Source: Pseudomonas sp. MWU16-30317 (GTDB taxonomy: Bacteria > Pseudomonadota > Gammaproteobacteria > Pseudomonadales > Pseudomonadaceae). From it: a DNA stretch of 64,000 nucleotides. A model generated the notes under the pieces. That model did no database searches and had not been told where the DNA came from. It saw only the letters and a program-made list of their open reading frames with translations. This document shows, one piece after another, positions 18,101 through 27,765 of the stretch. Location of the stretch: the NCBI RefSeq assembly GCF_020515695.1, contig NZ_JAIWJA010000003.1, positions 248,001 to 312,000 of the forward strand, in the 5' to 3' direction. Made by a program: the position numbers and the translations under genes. Position 1 is the stretch's first letter. Every line of letters starts with the position of its first letter.

Positions 18101-18203
18101 CCACCTTTCGCTCAAGCGAGCGCTGAGTGGCCAGATACACGGTGGCCATCGCGCCTTCGCCGATTTCGCCGTGGATGTCATAGCCGGGAATGTTTATCTG
18201 CAT
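15156..18203 (-). CDS. ppkA: T6SS serine/threonine kinase PpkA with vWA domain
   Basis: 1015 residues from the ATG at 18203 ([15 protein letters not shown], matching PpkA N-termini; a TTG seven codons upstream is the alternative). The kinase domain (about 8-260) has the glycine loop GEGAMATV, catalytic Lys about 37, HRDVKPAN with Asp129, DFGIAK, and [11 protein letters not shown] Pro/Ala linker leads to one transmembrane helix ([22 protein letters not shown], about 340-362). The periplasmic part includes an SH3-like stretch and a vWA domain with MIDAS DTSMS near residue 605. PpkA dimerises on a surface cue relayed by TagQRST and phosphorylates Fha to start firing; PppA reverses this. Confidence 0.96.
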   Translation of the reverse strand: MQINIPGYDIHGEIGEGAMATVYLATQRSLERKVALKVMAAALAADPSFCERFLREGRTLARLSHPHTVTIHDIGNAGPHYYMSMEFLPNGTLKERLSAGLTTEQGLPIIRHIASALGYAHAQGLVHRDVKPANILFRADGTAVLSDFGIAKSLDDRTQFTQAGFAVGTPSYMSPEQARGQDIDGRADLYALGVVLYEMLTGELPYMGTDALSTALAHLTEPLPELPISQGRYQGILTRLLAKDPAERFPDAAALVAALRLATVDDDATRISPIAMPLTPAHVAVAPAALVASDAAPARDTGPAAHSQPVPPAKPPSASGQPSQPSQPAASKSPVLALSAVAVAVVLAIGAGSYFWLGTDKISASSAPTAAAKAVSTSTSTDTPPSVPGIKSVVADQNGGDHPLLMAGKKTLFQRILSKPQASLAPQPGAEGDKPLPAFSVLYVYQRQTINGQSWLRVGAGTDGRSDGWLPADLVSDWKQSLVLKFTERSGRAPVMFLRDPATAEKLLADPAAARRELQQAQAGKGADSQVLALEPGASAIPQDKFYLLPIFDSRESFDANAQPVQLLNVASIDPGSDTPAQTEAPVKATPTDAFRTAVVLVVDTSMSMQPYIDQVTQVIHDLQSQIAQRGELDNVSFGMVGFRNNVDKTPGLQYLAKTLIPLDQGRDPQRFLDLARQVKATDVNSQSFNEDSFAGVMQAVNGMDWSPYGGRLILLVTDAGSLRKADPLSSTHMNEAEVRQAALGKQIKIFALHLRTDAGKKNHAFAEQQYRVLTADANPQIGDLYVPVPGGDVQRFGERVSEIGSVFANLVHQVRSQQPPSPLLSSTPSLADKSAAIGYAMHMDFLGHRSANRAPQLVSAWTADRDLTNAALPAFQVCVLLTKLQLNDLQQSLKLIVNAARKTQSSPRDFFQEIASASAYMSRDPSALRKGANLADGGVLGEYLDGLPYRSKALTMTQDLWLSLSVAEQEDFIDELESKIQLYETFHNDLANWVRFGDAEPGDALYRVPLSTLP

Positions 18204-18217
18204 GGGGGCGGTAATCT

Positions 18218-18946
18218 TCAGCAAGCCTTGATGACGATGGCGGTGATGTTGTCGGGTGCGCCGCGGGTCAGCCCCAGGTGGATCAGGCTGCGGACCATCG
18301 CGTAGGCATCGTGATGGCAGAGCACGTCACGGATCTCGTGGTCCTCGGCGGTCTTGTTCAGGCCATCGCTGCACAGCAGGTAGGTGTCGCCGGGCAGCAC
18401 CTGCAGAGAAGCGCTTTCCAGCTCCAGCTGGTCGTCGACGCCCAGCGCGCGGGTGACAATGTTGCCCCGCGGATGCAGTCGTGCTTCGGCATCGCTGAGC
18501 AGGCCGCTGTCGACCAGTTCCTGCACATAGCTGTGGTCGCGGGAGATGCCGCTCAATTGCCCGCCGCGCAGGCGATACAGGCGGCTGTCCCCGGCCCACA
18601 GGCAGATACCCTGGTTACCGCGTACGGCCAGCACCACCACGGTGCTGCCCATCATGGCCACGCCGCGCAGCTGCGTTTGATCGCGGACGACGCTGTTGAC
18701 CTGGGCCAGTTCGGCGCGCACCGCGTTGCTGTAGACCGGCAGCGACGGCGACCAGGGGATGCGCCGCAGCGAGTCGACGATCAGGCTGCTGACGTAGTCG
18801 CCGGCGGCATGCCCGCCCATGCCGTCGGCAACCACCCACAGGCCGCTCTCGGGCAATTCCAGGCAGGCATCTTCGTTGACCTGGCGGACCATGCCGACAT
18901 GGCTGTAACTGGCCGACAAGTATTGCAGCTCGGGTGCTGTGGGCAT
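18218..18946 (-). CDS. pppA: T6SS PP2C-type protein phosphatase PppA
   Basis: 242 residues. PPM/PP2C motifs: RQVNEDAC (metal-binding Asp), VVADGMGGHAAGDY (metal-binding Asp-Gly), LWAGDSRLYRLR, and the C-terminal APDNITAIVI. It dephosphorylates Fha, opposing PpkA and allowing re-targeting of the apparatus. The ATG abuts the tagF stop codon, and the gene ends 14 bp before ppkA. Confidence 0.96.
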   Translation of the reverse strand: MPTAPELQYLSASYSHVGMVRQVNEDACLELPESGLWVVADGMGGHAAGDYVSSLIVDSLRRIPWSPSLPVYSNAVRAELAQVNSVVRDQTQLRGVAMMGSTVVVLAVRGNQGICLWAGDSRLYRLRGGQLSGISRDHSYVQELVDSGLLSDAEARLHPRGNIVTRALGVDDQLELESASLQVLPGDTYLLCSDGLNKTAEDHEIRDVLCHHDAYAMVRSLIHLGLTRGAPDNITAIVIKAC

Positions 18947-19600
18947 TTACGGCATCCCTCGCTGAGCCTGCAGGAAAGCGCTAAACGCCTGCTCTGGCGG
19001 CAGGCCCACGCAGCGCACGAGCCCGGCGTCGACCCGTTCCGAGCCGCAGCCCCACCACAGGCTGGTACCCGCGCAGGCCCATTGCGCCAACACTGCCAGC
19101 CGCGCCTCGGGTGTCGTGGCCGCGCTACGCTGCAGTCCGTCAACCTGCTCGTGCAGCGGCGCGACCTGGACGGTCAACGGCGGCAGGCGATCCAGCGCCT
19201 GAACAAATTGCGCCAGCTCAGCCTCGGCTTGCAGTGTATCGAGCAGCGCCTGCTCGACACCTTCGAACCAGTCTTGCGGCCCTGCGACGAGGCTGGCCAG
19301 ATCGGTATCGCGCTCCAAGGGCTGCGCCACGGTCAGCGGGAAATAGCGGCCAACGCGGTCGACGCTGGGCATGATCACCCCCGCCATCGAATCCTGGCCA
19401 CACACCCCTGACGCCAGTGTGAAGCGCCACAGCGGGCTGATGAGGTAAGCCTCGAGCCACTGATCGCCCAGGTGCTGCTGGCTGCTGTGCAGGCCGGCCG
19501 CCAGCCAGCTGTCCCAAGGCTGGATGAACTCGCGTGGCAAGTCGCGGCTGACAAAGTCGCCGAGGCTGGCCAGCTTGCCGTAGAACCCGGGCCGATTCAT
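18947..19600 (-). CDS. tagF: T6SS post-translational repressor TagF
   Basis: 217 residues, the single-domain TagF (DUF2094) form. Visible motifs: GFYGKLASLGDFVSRDLP at the N-terminus, SPLWRFTLASGVCG, and GVIMPSVDRVGRYFPLTV. In P. aeruginosa TagF restrains H1-T6SS assembly by binding Fha independently of the kinase path. In some bacteria TagF is fused to PppA; here they are separate but adjacent, which supports joint function. Its ATG overlaps the tssM stop. Confidence 0.93.
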   Translation of the reverse strand: MNRPGFYGKLASLGDFVSRDLPREFIQPWDSWLAAGLHSSQQHLGDQWLEAYLISPLWRFTLASGVCGQDSMAGVIMPSVDRVGRYFPLTVAQPLERDTDLASLVAGPQDWFEGVEQALLDTLQAEAELAQFVQALDRLPPLTVQVAPLHEQVDGLQRSAATTPEARLAVLAQWACAGTSLWWGCGSERVDAGLVRCVGLPPEQAFSAFLQAQRGMP

Positions 19601-22600
19601 AGCCGCTCCGGCAAGCTGAAGCCCGCGATCAAACGGTTCTTGAACGGGTTGAAGGCACTGTTGGCGCGCAGTTCATAGGCTACGCTGGCGCCTTCTACGC
19701 GCAAGCGCAGGGTGAAGCGGTCGGGGCTACCGGCGTTGCTCAGCTCTGATTGTTCCAGCAAACGGAACCAGGCCCATGGGCCTTCAAGGGTCATACCGGA
19801 GCGGCCGCTGGCGGCCGGTGGATCGATGCTCAGGCGCACGCCGCCGATGCCGTTGCTGTTCGGCCATTGCAGGGCGGTCGGACGGGCTGGGCCGTGATCG
19901 TAGCTCAACTGCTGACCATCGAGGTCGAGGTTGAACTGCGTGATGCTGCTGTCCATGGCCAGGGGCTTGAGCTCGAAGCGCACGCCCGGCTGCGTACCGC
20001 CGTTACGAAAGTACGCATCGCGGATCGAAGCGGCGCGCTGAAAGGTCTGCAGCACGCCAGGGGCGATACCCAAGCGCTGGGCGGCACCCGGTTGCCAGCG
20101 CCAGTTCGGCGCCGAGGTGTCGACGTAAGGCTGCAGGTACTTGCGGAAATAGCTGTCCATCACGCCGCCGACCCCGAAGAACTGGCCGAAGTCGTCGAGC
20201 GTCGCATCGCGGTTGCTGCCGACTACCAGTGGGTAGCGCCCGGCCAGGGACTGGCGATATACGTTGAGTACCTCGCTGGTCCAGGCGGCGTTCAGTTGCG
20301 TGCGCACGCCGCCCATCATGCTATTGGTAGTGGCGCTGACTACCGCCTTGACCAGCCCCTGCACCAGCGGCGGCTCGCGCTCGGCGGTCAGGCTGACCCG
20401 TGCAGCCGCCGCGCTGGCCTGATTCTTGGCCTCGCCGAGCATGGCCTCGCCACTGGCACCGACCATGGCACTGACCTGCACGTACAGGGCGTTCATGTCG
20501 GCGAGCAGGCCATCGATCGGGGCTGGATCGCCGGCGGCCTTGCCGACCATGCCGTTGAGGTCTGCGAAGTGTACGGTCACCGGATCGTCACCCAGGGCCT
20601 GGATCGGCACCGCAGCGGGCGCTTGGCCGACCAGCGAGCCGAGTTTCTGCTTGAGTTTGTCGACACCGCTGTCAGTCGGCACGACCTTCGCAAAGGCGTC
20701 CTGTTCAGGCTGGCGCAAGTCGGTTTCCTTGGCCACGGCTTGGAGCAGTTTTTTCAGCGGCGAAGTCGGTCCGGAGATTACCCGCAACACGTCGGCTGCC
20801 TGGGCGACGTTGGTCACCGGCACAAAGTCGATGTCCGCCAGTTGCGCATCCCACTGGCGGATGTAGTCCTGGAAGTACAGACGTTGTACGTCGGCGGCCA
20901 GGTCGGCGGCGTCTTGTTGCTGTGCCCGATCCTGGCCCAGCACCCATTGTTCTTCGGCCAGTGCGGTGGACTGGTTAAGGCTACCGAGCAGGAACGCCTT
21001 GCGATAACCCTGGGCGGTAAAGAAACCGCTCAAGGGCTCGCTCAGCGGTTTGGCGCTCTTGCGCGTGAACACCAGCGCCGCGTCGCGTCCGGCGGCATCG
21101 CTCAGGCGCCAGTCGGCAACGCCTTGTGGCAGCTTCTGGCGCTTGACCCGGTCATACACACGCTGAGCCACGGGCAGTTGCTGCAACTGGCGGCGCAGAT
21201 CATCGATCAAACGGTCGTCCAGCCGCGCGGCCGGTGGCTGGCGTGCGAACAACGCCTGCAGATGCTCGTTCAGTGCCTGGCGCTGTTCCGGGGCCAGATC
21301 GCGGGGCAGGCTTTGCTCCCAGTCCAGGCCGATCCAGGCCTTGATGAACGCCGGATCGTAATGGTCATGGTCGGCCAGCATCAGATAAGCCTTGAGGCCT
21401 TCGTAAAGGAAGTCCGAGTTGCCGCCTTCGTGCAGTTGTTCTTCCATGCGGCTGACCAGGCGCGGCGCGAACACGGCGATCAGCAGCTTGCGATACACGC
21501 TGGAAGCCTCGCTCTCGAGCATATCGCCCTGATACAGCCCCAGGCCTTGCGCCCAGGCGGGCGGGTCGTCTGCCAGGTGGCGAGTGGCGTTGAGCAACGG
21601 CAGTACGGCCAGTACGTCGCGCTGCGCGGGGCTCAGCAATTGCACCGCTTGTCCCAGCGGCAGCACGTGCTGATCAACCTGGGTGATGTAACTCTGGTTG
21701 GCGCGATAGCTGGCTATCCACAGCCCGCCGACGATCACCACCAGGGCCACGCTGGCCGCCAGTGCTCCGCGCGCCAGCCACCTACGCCGCCGCTCGACCG
21801 CCGGGTTGCTGCCCACTAGCCCACGCTCTGCGAAGGCCACGTCGGTGAACAAGCGCTGTATGAAGTAGCTGCGCCCTGAACCGCTCTGCCGCGCCAGGTG
21901 CTGGCGGTCGAGGTTCATGCTTTGCGCCATCGCCCCGATCAGACGGTCGATAGGGCTGCCTTCCTGAGTGCCGCTGGTGAAATAGGCACCGCGCAACAGC
22001 ACCCGTGCCTCATAGGGATTGGGACGAAACACCGCTTGCAGGAAGGATTCGAAGGTTTCCCTGAGCGCACCGAACTGCTGCGTGAAGCCGTAGATCAGAT
22101 TGCGTCGCGTCGGGTCGCGTTCCTGTTGCAAACGTTCGACCAAACGCTCGTTGAGGCGTTGTTCGAGCGCGGCGAACTCGGCGGGCAGTTGTGCCAATGG
22201 GCCCTCGCCCTGCTGGCCGTCGTCCAGGTTGAAGGTCATGCCCCAGACCTGCCCGCGCTCCTCTTTGCTCAGGTTGTCGAAGAACTCCATGAAACCCGGA
22301 ACCAGATCCAGCTTGGTCAGCATCAAGTAGATAGGCAGGCGCACGCCCAGTTGGCTGTAGAGCTCCTGAATACGTGCACGGATAGCCGCCGCGTGTGCGG
22401 CGCGCTCGGTTTCGGTGGCCAGCAGCAGGTCGGACAGGCTGATCGCGACAAAGGCGCCGTCGACCGGGCGGCTCGGGCGCTGGGTTTTCAGCAGGTCGAG
22501 GAAGCCTAGCCAGGCCGATTTGTCGACGCTGGCATGGCTGTCCTGGGTGGTGTAGCGGCCGGCGGTGTCGAGTAGCACGGCCTGGTCGGTGAACCACCAG

Positions 22601-23097
22601 TCGCAGTTGCGCGTACCGCCCACACCTTGCACGGCGCCCTTGCCCAGTTGCGCGGCCAAGGGGAAATCGAGCCCGGAATTGACCAGCGCGGTAGTCTTGC
22701 CGGAACCCGGCGGGCCGATGATCACGTACCAGGGCAGCTCGTACAGATTGCGCTTTTCGTCGCCACCCAAGCGGGCTTTTTTCAGCAGGGCAACGGCCTC
22801 GGCCATGCGCGACTTGAGTGTCGCCAACTCTTCGGCCGAAGCAACGCTGGCTGGGTCCGGCGCGGAGTCGGCCGCTAGGCTGGCGAGCACCGCAGTAGCC
22901 TGGCGGCGTGTTTGTACGAAGCGCCAGATACGGTACGCCAGCCAGGCGCCAAACAGCAGGATGATCAGCGCCCAGCGCCGACCCTCAGGCACCAACGCGT
23001 CGAGCAGCGGTCCGACGAACCAGACGATCAGACTCAGGGCAGTCAGGCCCAGCACCGGGATGATCCAGCGCACGATAAATACGAACACGGCCTTCAC
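19597..23097 (-). CDS. tssM: T6SS membrane complex subunit TssM (IcmF)
   Basis: 1166 residues. Two N-terminal transmembrane helices (about 7-58) precede a cytoplasmic NTPase-like domain with Walker A GPPGSGKTTAL (about residue 130) and LLDTAGRY as the Walker B region. A third helix (LAASVALVVIVGGLWIASY, about 445) starts the long periplasmic part carrying IcmF-related and C-terminal beta domains. TssM spans the inner membrane and binds TssL and the lipoprotein TssJ, forming the envelope channel. It overlaps tssL by 4 bp. Walker A is intact. Confidence 0.97.
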   Translation of the reverse strand: MKAVFVFIVRWIIPVLGLTALSLIVWFVGPLLDALVPEGRRWALIILLFGAWLAYRIWRFVQTRRQATAVLASLAADSAPDPASVASAEELATLKSRMAEAVALLKKARLGGDEKRNLYELPWYVIIGPPGSGKTTALVNSGLDFPLAAQLGKGAVQGVGGTRNCDWWFTDQAVLLDTAGRYTTQDSHASVDKSAWLGFLDLLKTQRPSRPVDGAFVAISLSDLLLATETERAAHAAAIRARIQELYSQLGVRLPIYLMLTKLDLVPGFMEFFDNLSKEERGQVWGMTFNLDDGQQGEGPLAQLPAEFAALEQRLNERLVERLQQERDPTRRNLIYGFTQQFGALRETFESFLQAVFRPNPYEARVLLRGAYFTSGTQEGSPIDRLIGAMAQSMNLDRQHLARQSGSGRSYFIQRLFTDVAFAERGLVGSNPAVERRRRWLARGALAASVALVVIVGGLWIASYRANQSYITQVDQHVLPLGQAVQLLSPAQRDVLAVLPLLNATRHLADDPPAWAQGLGLYQGDMLESEASSVYRKLLIAVFAPRLVSRMEEQLHEGGNSDFLYEGLKAYLMLADHDHYDPAFIKAWIGLDWEQSLPRDLAPEQRQALNEHLQALFARQPPAARLDDRLIDDLRRQLQQLPVAQRVYDRVKRQKLPQGVADWRLSDAAGRDAALVFTRKSAKPLSEPLSGFFTAQGYRKAFLLGSLNQSTALAEEQWVLGQDRAQQQDAADLAADVQRLYFQDYIRQWDAQLADIDFVPVTNVAQAADVLRVISGPTSPLKKLLQAVAKETDLRQPEQDAFAKVVPTDSGVDKLKQKLGSLVGQAPAAVPIQALGDDPVTVHFADLNGMVGKAAGDPAPIDGLLADMNALYVQVSAMVGASGEAMLGEAKNQASAAAARVSLTAEREPPLVQGLVKAVVSATTNSMMGGVRTQLNAAWTSEVLNVYRQSLAGRYPLVVGSNRDATLDDFGQFFGVGGVMDSYFRKYLQPYVDTSAPNWRWQPGAAQRLGIAPGVLQTFQRAASIRDAYFRNGGTQPGVRFELKPLAMDSSITQFNLDLDGQQLSYDHGPARPTALQWPNSNGIGGVRLSIDPPAASGRSGMTLEGPWAWFRLLEQSELSNAGSPDRFTLRLRVEGASVAYELRANSAFNPFKNRLIAGFSLPERL

Positions 23098-24392
23098 TCG
23101 ACCCCCTCGGCAAACACGGTGATTTCAACCCGGCGATTGCGCGCACGGCCTTCGGCGGTGGCGTTGGTTGCCAAGGGTTCGGTGTCGCTGCGGCCTTCGG
23201 CGCTGAAGCGCTCGGGCTGACCGGTCTTGGCTGCCAGCAGTTGCTCGACCTCGGCCGCGCGGGCCTGGGACAGCTTCCAGTTGGAGGGATAGCGCAGCGT
23301 GGCGATGGGGCGGTTGTCACTGTGACCGGTGATCAACACACGACCCTTGACCTTGCTGATGGCGTCGGCGATGCGCAGCATCAGCGGTTGGAAATCATCC
23401 TTGATACTGGCGCTCGCCGACGCAAACAGTTCATCGCCGCGCAGGGTGACAATCGAGCGATCGACCGCATCGGTGACCACCACGCGACCGGCGCGCACAT
23501 CGTCGGCCAGGAAGCCCGCCAGCCGTGGGCGCTCGACGATTTTGGGCTGTTGCAGCGGGCGTTCGATGGCCTGTACCGGGATTTCGCCCAAGGCATGGAT
23601 GTTCTTGAACACCGGCTCCGCGTCGGCCGCGAGCTTGAGGCGCAGGCCGAGCAGCACCAACAGCAGCACCGCGGCCGCGATGGCCAGGCCGACCCAGGGC
23701 GGCACGAACTGCGCGAGGCGGTCGCGGCTGGCCTGGGTGCCGCGCCAGTGCGGCGACAATTCGCGCTCGTGCTCGCCACGTGCGCTGCGGATGGCGGCGC
23801 TGGTGCGTTCGCGCAGGGCTTCGAGCTGGCTGCGGCCATCGTTGAGCACCCGATAGCGACCTTCGAAACCGAGGCAAATACACAGGTACAGCAGCTCCAG
23901 CAGGTTCAAGCGTTCGCGCGGGCTTTGCAGACAATGGTCGAGCAACTGGAAGACCTTTTCGCCACCCCAGGCTTCTTTATGTTCGGTGATCAGCAGGCTC
24001 TGTTTACCCCAGTCGCTGCTGCTGCCCCACGGCGTGCTCAGGACGGCCTCGTCCAGCGCGGTGCACAGCACGTAGCGGCCCAGCAGCACGTCGTTTCGGG
24101 CGATGCCCGCCGCTTCGGCACGGGCTTCGAATTGGCGCAGGCAGGTCAGCAACTGCGCGCGCAGGCTGGCCGGCGCCGGATGAGCGAGGGTGTTACGCAG
24201 CCGCGTCAGCAGCGCGAGCAAAGGCCCAGCAGCTTGCTCCAGTGGATTCAAGCCTAGGGCCTGACTGGTCGACAGCGGCTGGCTGGGCAGCTCCAGGGCA
24301 GGCGCTTTCTGGCCGGCAGCCGGTGCGCCGCGGCCACCAGGACGCGGCATGATCAGGGTACGGTCGTTGTTGAAGCCGTCGTTGGTGGTCAT
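23094..24392 (-). CDS. tssL: T6SS membrane complex subunit TssL with C-terminal OmpA domain
   Basis: 432 residues. The N-terminal DotU/TssL cytoplasmic domain (about 50-225) includes LLGRYVLCTALDEAVLSTPWG. A single transmembrane helix (GLAIAAAVLLLVLLGLRL) lies near 235-252. The periplasmic C-terminus is an OmpA-like peptidoglycan-binding domain (ITGHSDNRPIATLRYPSNW, LSQARAAEVEQLL, GRSDTEPLATNATAEGRARN, RRVEI). An extended TssL with OmpA domain is typical of HSI-I-like systems and anchors the complex to the wall without a separate TagL. Confidence 0.96.
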   Translation of the reverse strand: MTTNDGFNNDRTLIMPRPGGRGAPAAGQKAPALELPSQPLSTSQALGLNPLEQAAGPLLALLTRLRNTLAHPAPASLRAQLLTCLRQFEARAEAAGIARNDVLLGRYVLCTALDEAVLSTPWGSSSDWGKQSLLITEHKEAWGGEKVFQLLDHCLQSPRERLNLLELLYLCICLGFEGRYRVLNDGRSQLEALRERTSAAIRSARGEHERELSPHWRGTQASRDRLAQFVPPWVGLAIAAAVLLLVLLGLRLKLAADAEPVFKNIHALGEIPVQAIERPLQQPKIVERPRLAGFLADDVRAGRVVVTDAVDRSIVTLRGDELFASASASIKDDFQPLMLRIADAISKVKGRVLITGHSDNRPIATLRYPSNWKLSQARAAEVEQLLAAKTGQPERFSAEGRSDTEPLATNATAEGRARNRRVEITVFAEGVE

Positions 24393-24398
24393 CCGTAC

Positions 24399-25733
24399 TC
24401 AGCCCCTGATGGCCCAAAAGGCCAGGTTCAGCCCCGGAAAATTTCCGGCGATATGAAAGGCAAAGCCGCCGGATTGGCGCAGCGCCTGCCAATGCTCGCT
24501 GCCGCGGTCTAGTTCGTAGTAGGTGGAACCGGCGTGGTATGGCAGCTGCCGCGGTGCAACCGACAGCGGCAGCAGGCCGATACCGGAAAGTTGCAGGTTG
24601 ACCATGTCGCGGATGTGCTCAACCGAGCCGACCTTGCTCTGCTGCGGGAAGCTGGCGCGCAGGGTTTCGCCCGGCACGTCGGCGCGAACCACAAGGATGA
24701 AACTGGCGTTTTCTATCAGCGTGCGGTCAGCGAGCACGGCCACGTGAACGCCGTAGGCTTTCTCGACGATAGGAATAGGCGTGGCCTTGGTGTCGATGAC
24801 CATCGACAAGGCCTCGCGCAACGCCAGCATCACCGGCGCGAAGGTCAGGGCCAGGTCGTCGTGTTGATACAGCAGGAACTCTTGCGCGCGCCGCTGACTG
24901 GTGGCGAATGTCGCGAACTCGCCGGCCAGGCTCACCAGTTCGCTGAACAGACGCTCCGGGTGCAGCGGGCTGAGGCGTGCCAGGTGGGAGATCAGCGGTT
25001 GGGCCCGGTTGACCAGTTGCAGTAGCATGAAGTCGGCGATTTCCGACGCGCCGCCGGCGTTACTGGCCACCACCCGCCCGGCCAGCGCTTCGCCGCGCTG
25101 GTGCAGCAGGCCGAGCAGTTCGCGGGTGAAGCCGTTGAGCGGTTTGCTGGCGGCGATGTCCAGTACCGGCGGGATATAGGACTCGTCCAACAACACGGCG
25201 CGATCGCTGCGTTTTTCCTTCACACGGACCACGCCGATCGCCGTGTAATCGGCCAGGCCGTCCTGTTCGGTGAGCAAGCGCAGAGCCCGTGAACCTACCG
25301 CCACCGGGGCGCGGTTTTCGAACGCAGCGTTGTCATCGCGCACTTCGCGCACCTGGCTTTGATAGCGCGCCCCCGCGACGGTTTGCCCTTCGTCAGCGGT
25401 GTCGCGGACCCCGGCACGCTTGAGCGGCAATGCCAGGTAAACCAGGCCATCGCGTAGCTGATCATCAATGTTCAACGGCGCGGGTGTAGGGTCGTCGACC
25501 GGGATGTTGAACGGCGTGCCGTCGGGCAGCAGGCCGCGTGCCGACACAATTGCCAGTTTGCCCTGGCCGAGCAGCGCGTGGTCCAGCTGCAATTCCGAGA
25601 AGCCCCAGGCGCCAGCCACGAGCGGGCGGCTGCGCGCGTCGATCAGGGTTTCTAGATAACGATCGTGCTGTTGAAAGTGCTGCGGGCGCAAAAACATGCC
25701 TTCCGACCACACCACTCGATTGTTCCAGGACAT
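24399..25733 (-). CDS. tssK: T6SS baseplate subunit TssK
   Basis: 444 residues, the standard TssK length. The N-terminus NRVVWSEGMFLRPQHFQQHD is diagnostic, and LPYHAGSTYYELDRGSEHW near the C-terminus belongs to the conserved last domain. TssK trimers join the TssFGE baseplate wedges to the TssLM membrane complex in the cytoplasm. It starts 14 bp after the tssJ stop and ends 6 bp before tssL. Confidence 0.97.
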   Translation of the reverse strand: MSWNNRVVWSEGMFLRPQHFQQHDRYLETLIDARSRPLVAGAWGFSELQLDHALLGQGKLAIVSARGLLPDGTPFNIPVDDPTPAPLNIDDQLRDGLVYLALPLKRAGVRDTADEGQTVAGARYQSQVREVRDDNAAFENRAPVAVGSRALRLLTEQDGLADYTAIGVVRVKEKRSDRAVLLDESYIPPVLDIAASKPLNGFTRELLGLLHQRGEALAGRVVASNAGGASEIADFMLLQLVNRAQPLISHLARLSPLHPERLFSELVSLAGEFATFATSQRRAQEFLLYQHDDLALTFAPVMLALREALSMVIDTKATPIPIVEKAYGVHVAVLADRTLIENASFILVVRADVPGETLRASFPQQSKVGSVEHIRDMVNLQLSGIGLLPLSVAPRQLPYHAGSTYYELDRGSEHWQALRQSGGFAFHIAGNFPGLNLAFWAIRG

Positions 25734-25747
25734 GGGATACCTTTGCG

Positions 25748-26236
25748 CTAAGGGGCGACTACGGGGGCGCTGCGGACGGCGCGCACATCGAGGCTGATCT
25801 GAATTTCATCGCCGTGGCCTGGCGACACCGGGATAACCTCGCGCCATACCGCTCGGTCCAGTTCCCGATAACCGACCACCAGGCCCAGCTGGCGAGTGGC
25901 CGAATTCAGTGGGCGAGTGACCTTTTGATATTCGCCGGGCTGGATCAGCACCTCATCCTGACCGATCAGGTCGCTGCCAAGCGTGGCCTGGGCCTTGTCG
26001 GCCAGGGCAAAGTAGTCGGCGCGGGCAAACACTGCGGCGCTTTTCAACTCGAACAGGCGCACGCGTACCGGTGCTGGCTGGCCGTCGGCACCGGGGTTGA
26101 GCCCGGCAATCGACTGTACGTGCAACACCAGATCGGTCGCTGCCGGTGCTGGAGCGGAAGCGGGGGCCACCGGGTCTTTGGCGCAGGCGGTCAGCAGCAA
26201 TGCCGCTGCAACAGCCTGGGATTTCTTGAACCTCAT
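25748..26236 (-). CDS. tssJ: T6SS outer-membrane lipoprotein TssJ
   Basis: 162 residues with a lipoprotein signal (QAVAAALLLTAC, Cys about 18). The mature protein has the transthyretin-like TssJ fold signature segments LNPGADGQPAPVRVRLFELKS and QPGEYQKVTRPL. It anchors the TssLM complex at the outer membrane. Immediately upstream of tssK. Confidence 0.95.
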   Translation of the reverse strand: MRFKKSQAVAAALLLTACAKDPVAPASAPAPAATDLVLHVQSIAGLNPGADGQPAPVRVRLFELKSAAVFARADYFALADKAQATLGSDLIGQDEVLIQPGEYQKVTRPLNSATRQLGLVVGYRELDRAVWREVIPVSPGHGDEIQISLDVRAVRSAPVVAP

Positions 26237-26322
26237 CCTTTGTCCTTACTGACAAATACTTATCCGTTTGATCCTGCAAATCGGCCCGGTCATCGGCGCC
26301 TGCAATTGTCGAGCGGGTGACG

Positions 26323-27765
26323 CTAGCTGCGTCGCTGTTTGGCGCTGTGTTCCTCATAGGCGCGGCTGAATTCGCGGCCGAACAGGTCCTGGAAGTCGTC
26401 TTCGGCCTCGCTTGCGATCTGGCCGTAAAGCTCGGTGAACTGTTGCCAGTAGCGCACTTGGCGCGAGCCACTGAGCAGCCCTGCCAAGCCCCCGGGATGT
26501 TCCAGGCGTGCCTCCAGGGCTGCGGGTTCGAAACGCTTGAGCAATTGGCCGATGGCGGCTTGCACCCCGGCCATGACCGCTAACTGGTGGGCCTTGAGGT
26601 CGTCGAAACCGTCGCTGACGGCCTGGTCGGGGGCCATGAACGCCTGGTTGCCGCCGCGCAACAGCAGCAGCAAAGCTTCGTCGGCATTGGGGGCGAATTT
26701 GAGCGGGTTGTTTTCCAGTGGCTGGATCAGCGTCTGCTGAATGCGGAATTCACCCTTGAGGCTGGCCCGTGCCCGCAGCACGTCGAGCATGCCCTCGACC
26801 ATCAACCGATAGCTGCGGCCCAGGCTGTGCATCTGCGCGGCGGCTTGCTGGTTGTCGATGCGTAGATGGCTCATGCCGGCGCCGTCGAGGAAGGCGGCGA
26901 GCAGGTCGTTGCCTGCGGGTGACGGGGTCGCTTGAGGCTTGCACGTCGGCTGTGCAGTGGCCGATGATTCGACTGTTAGAGGGCTGCCGGGTTCTGCGGC
27001 GGCGGGCACCGGTGCCTGAGGAGCTATCTCGGGCTCGGGAGCGGGCGCTGCCGAAGGTGCGACAACCGGTTCGATGGAGCGAGACTCTGCCGCCTCAGTC
27101 GTCGCGGGGTTGGTGCCCAGCAGGTCCCAGTCCTCAGGAATCAAGCCGACAGGCGGCGGTGCCGCCGGTGCAACGGTTACTGGTGGCGCGCTCGGCACGG
27201 GCGGGCGAAAATCATGCTGCTGCGCTGGTACGTGGTCGGGTTGCGTGACCGGAGGCACTGGGCCGGGCGCGAGGAAATCGAACAGGTCGGGCAGGGTATC
27301 CATGGCCGAACCACGCTCGAATTGCGCGGGCATGCGCACGGGTGCCGGAGCCTGTTGCTGACCGCCCATAAGCGCTTCAAAACTGATCGGCTCGGCGCCA
27401 AACGATGCACTTGGCGATACGCTGGTGTTGCAAACTTCCGGCGTCTGGTTTACACGCGCACATATTTCATAGTCACCGATGCGGATAACTTCGCCGTCGT
27501 TGATACGTTCGCTGTTTCCCCGGCGCAATCGGATGCCGGAGGTAACTAACTCGACGCCATTGGTGCTGTTGTCTGTCATCAAGTAGATGCCGTCGCGGTA
27601 CTGAATACTGCAGTGTTGTGACGAGATCAGTTTGTCTGGATCGGGCAGTACCCAGTCATTCTCCGGGCCGCGACCGATTTTAAGGATGCCACTGCGCAGC
27701 GTCATCTCCGAACATTGTCCGGGGGTGATCTTGTGGTAACTGGTAATAACCAATTGCAGTGCCAT
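26323..27765 (-). CDS. fha1: T6SS forkhead-associated protein Fha (TagH)
   Basis: 480 residues from the ATG at 27765, preceded by GGAGG; the frame is open further upstream but with no similarity. The FHA domain (about 18-95) shows GILKIGRGPENDWVLPD, ISSQHCSI and DNSTNGVEL, the phosphothreonine-binding residues. A Pro/Ala-rich linker (about 125-310) leads to a conserved C-terminal helical domain ending FQDLFGREFSRAYEEH. Fha is phosphorylated by PpkA, dephosphorylated by PppA and bound by TagF, making it the switch of the pathway. First gene of the leftward operon. Confidence 0.94.
   Translation of the reverse strand: MALQLVITSYHKITPGQCSEMTLRSGILKIGRGPENDWVLPDPDKLISSQHCSIQYRDGIYLMTDNSTNGVELVTSGIRLRRGNSERINDGEVIRIGDYEICARVNQTPEVCNTSVSPSASFGAEPISFEALMGGQQQAPAPVRMPAQFERGSAMDTLPDLFDFLAPGPVPPVTQPDHVPAQQHDFRPPVPSAPPVTVAPAAPPPVGLIPEDWDLLGTNPATTEAAESRSIEPVVAPSAAPAPEPEIAPQAPVPAAAEPGSPLTVESSATAQPTCKPQATPSPAGNDLLAAFLDGAGMSHLRIDNQQAAAQMHSLGRSYRLMVEGMLDVLRARASLKGEFRIQQTLIQPLENNPLKFAPNADEALLLLLRGGNQAFMAPDQAVSDGFDDLKAHQLAVMAGVQAAIGQLLKRFEPAALEARLEHPGGLAGLLSGSRQVRYWQQFTELYGQIASEAEDDFQDLFGREFSRAYEEHSAKQRRS

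Noticed and set aside
19750..21819. A 689-codon plus-strand frame opposite tssM
   Set aside because: Antisense shadow of a clear IcmF gene, His/Gln/Arg-rich without family similarity.
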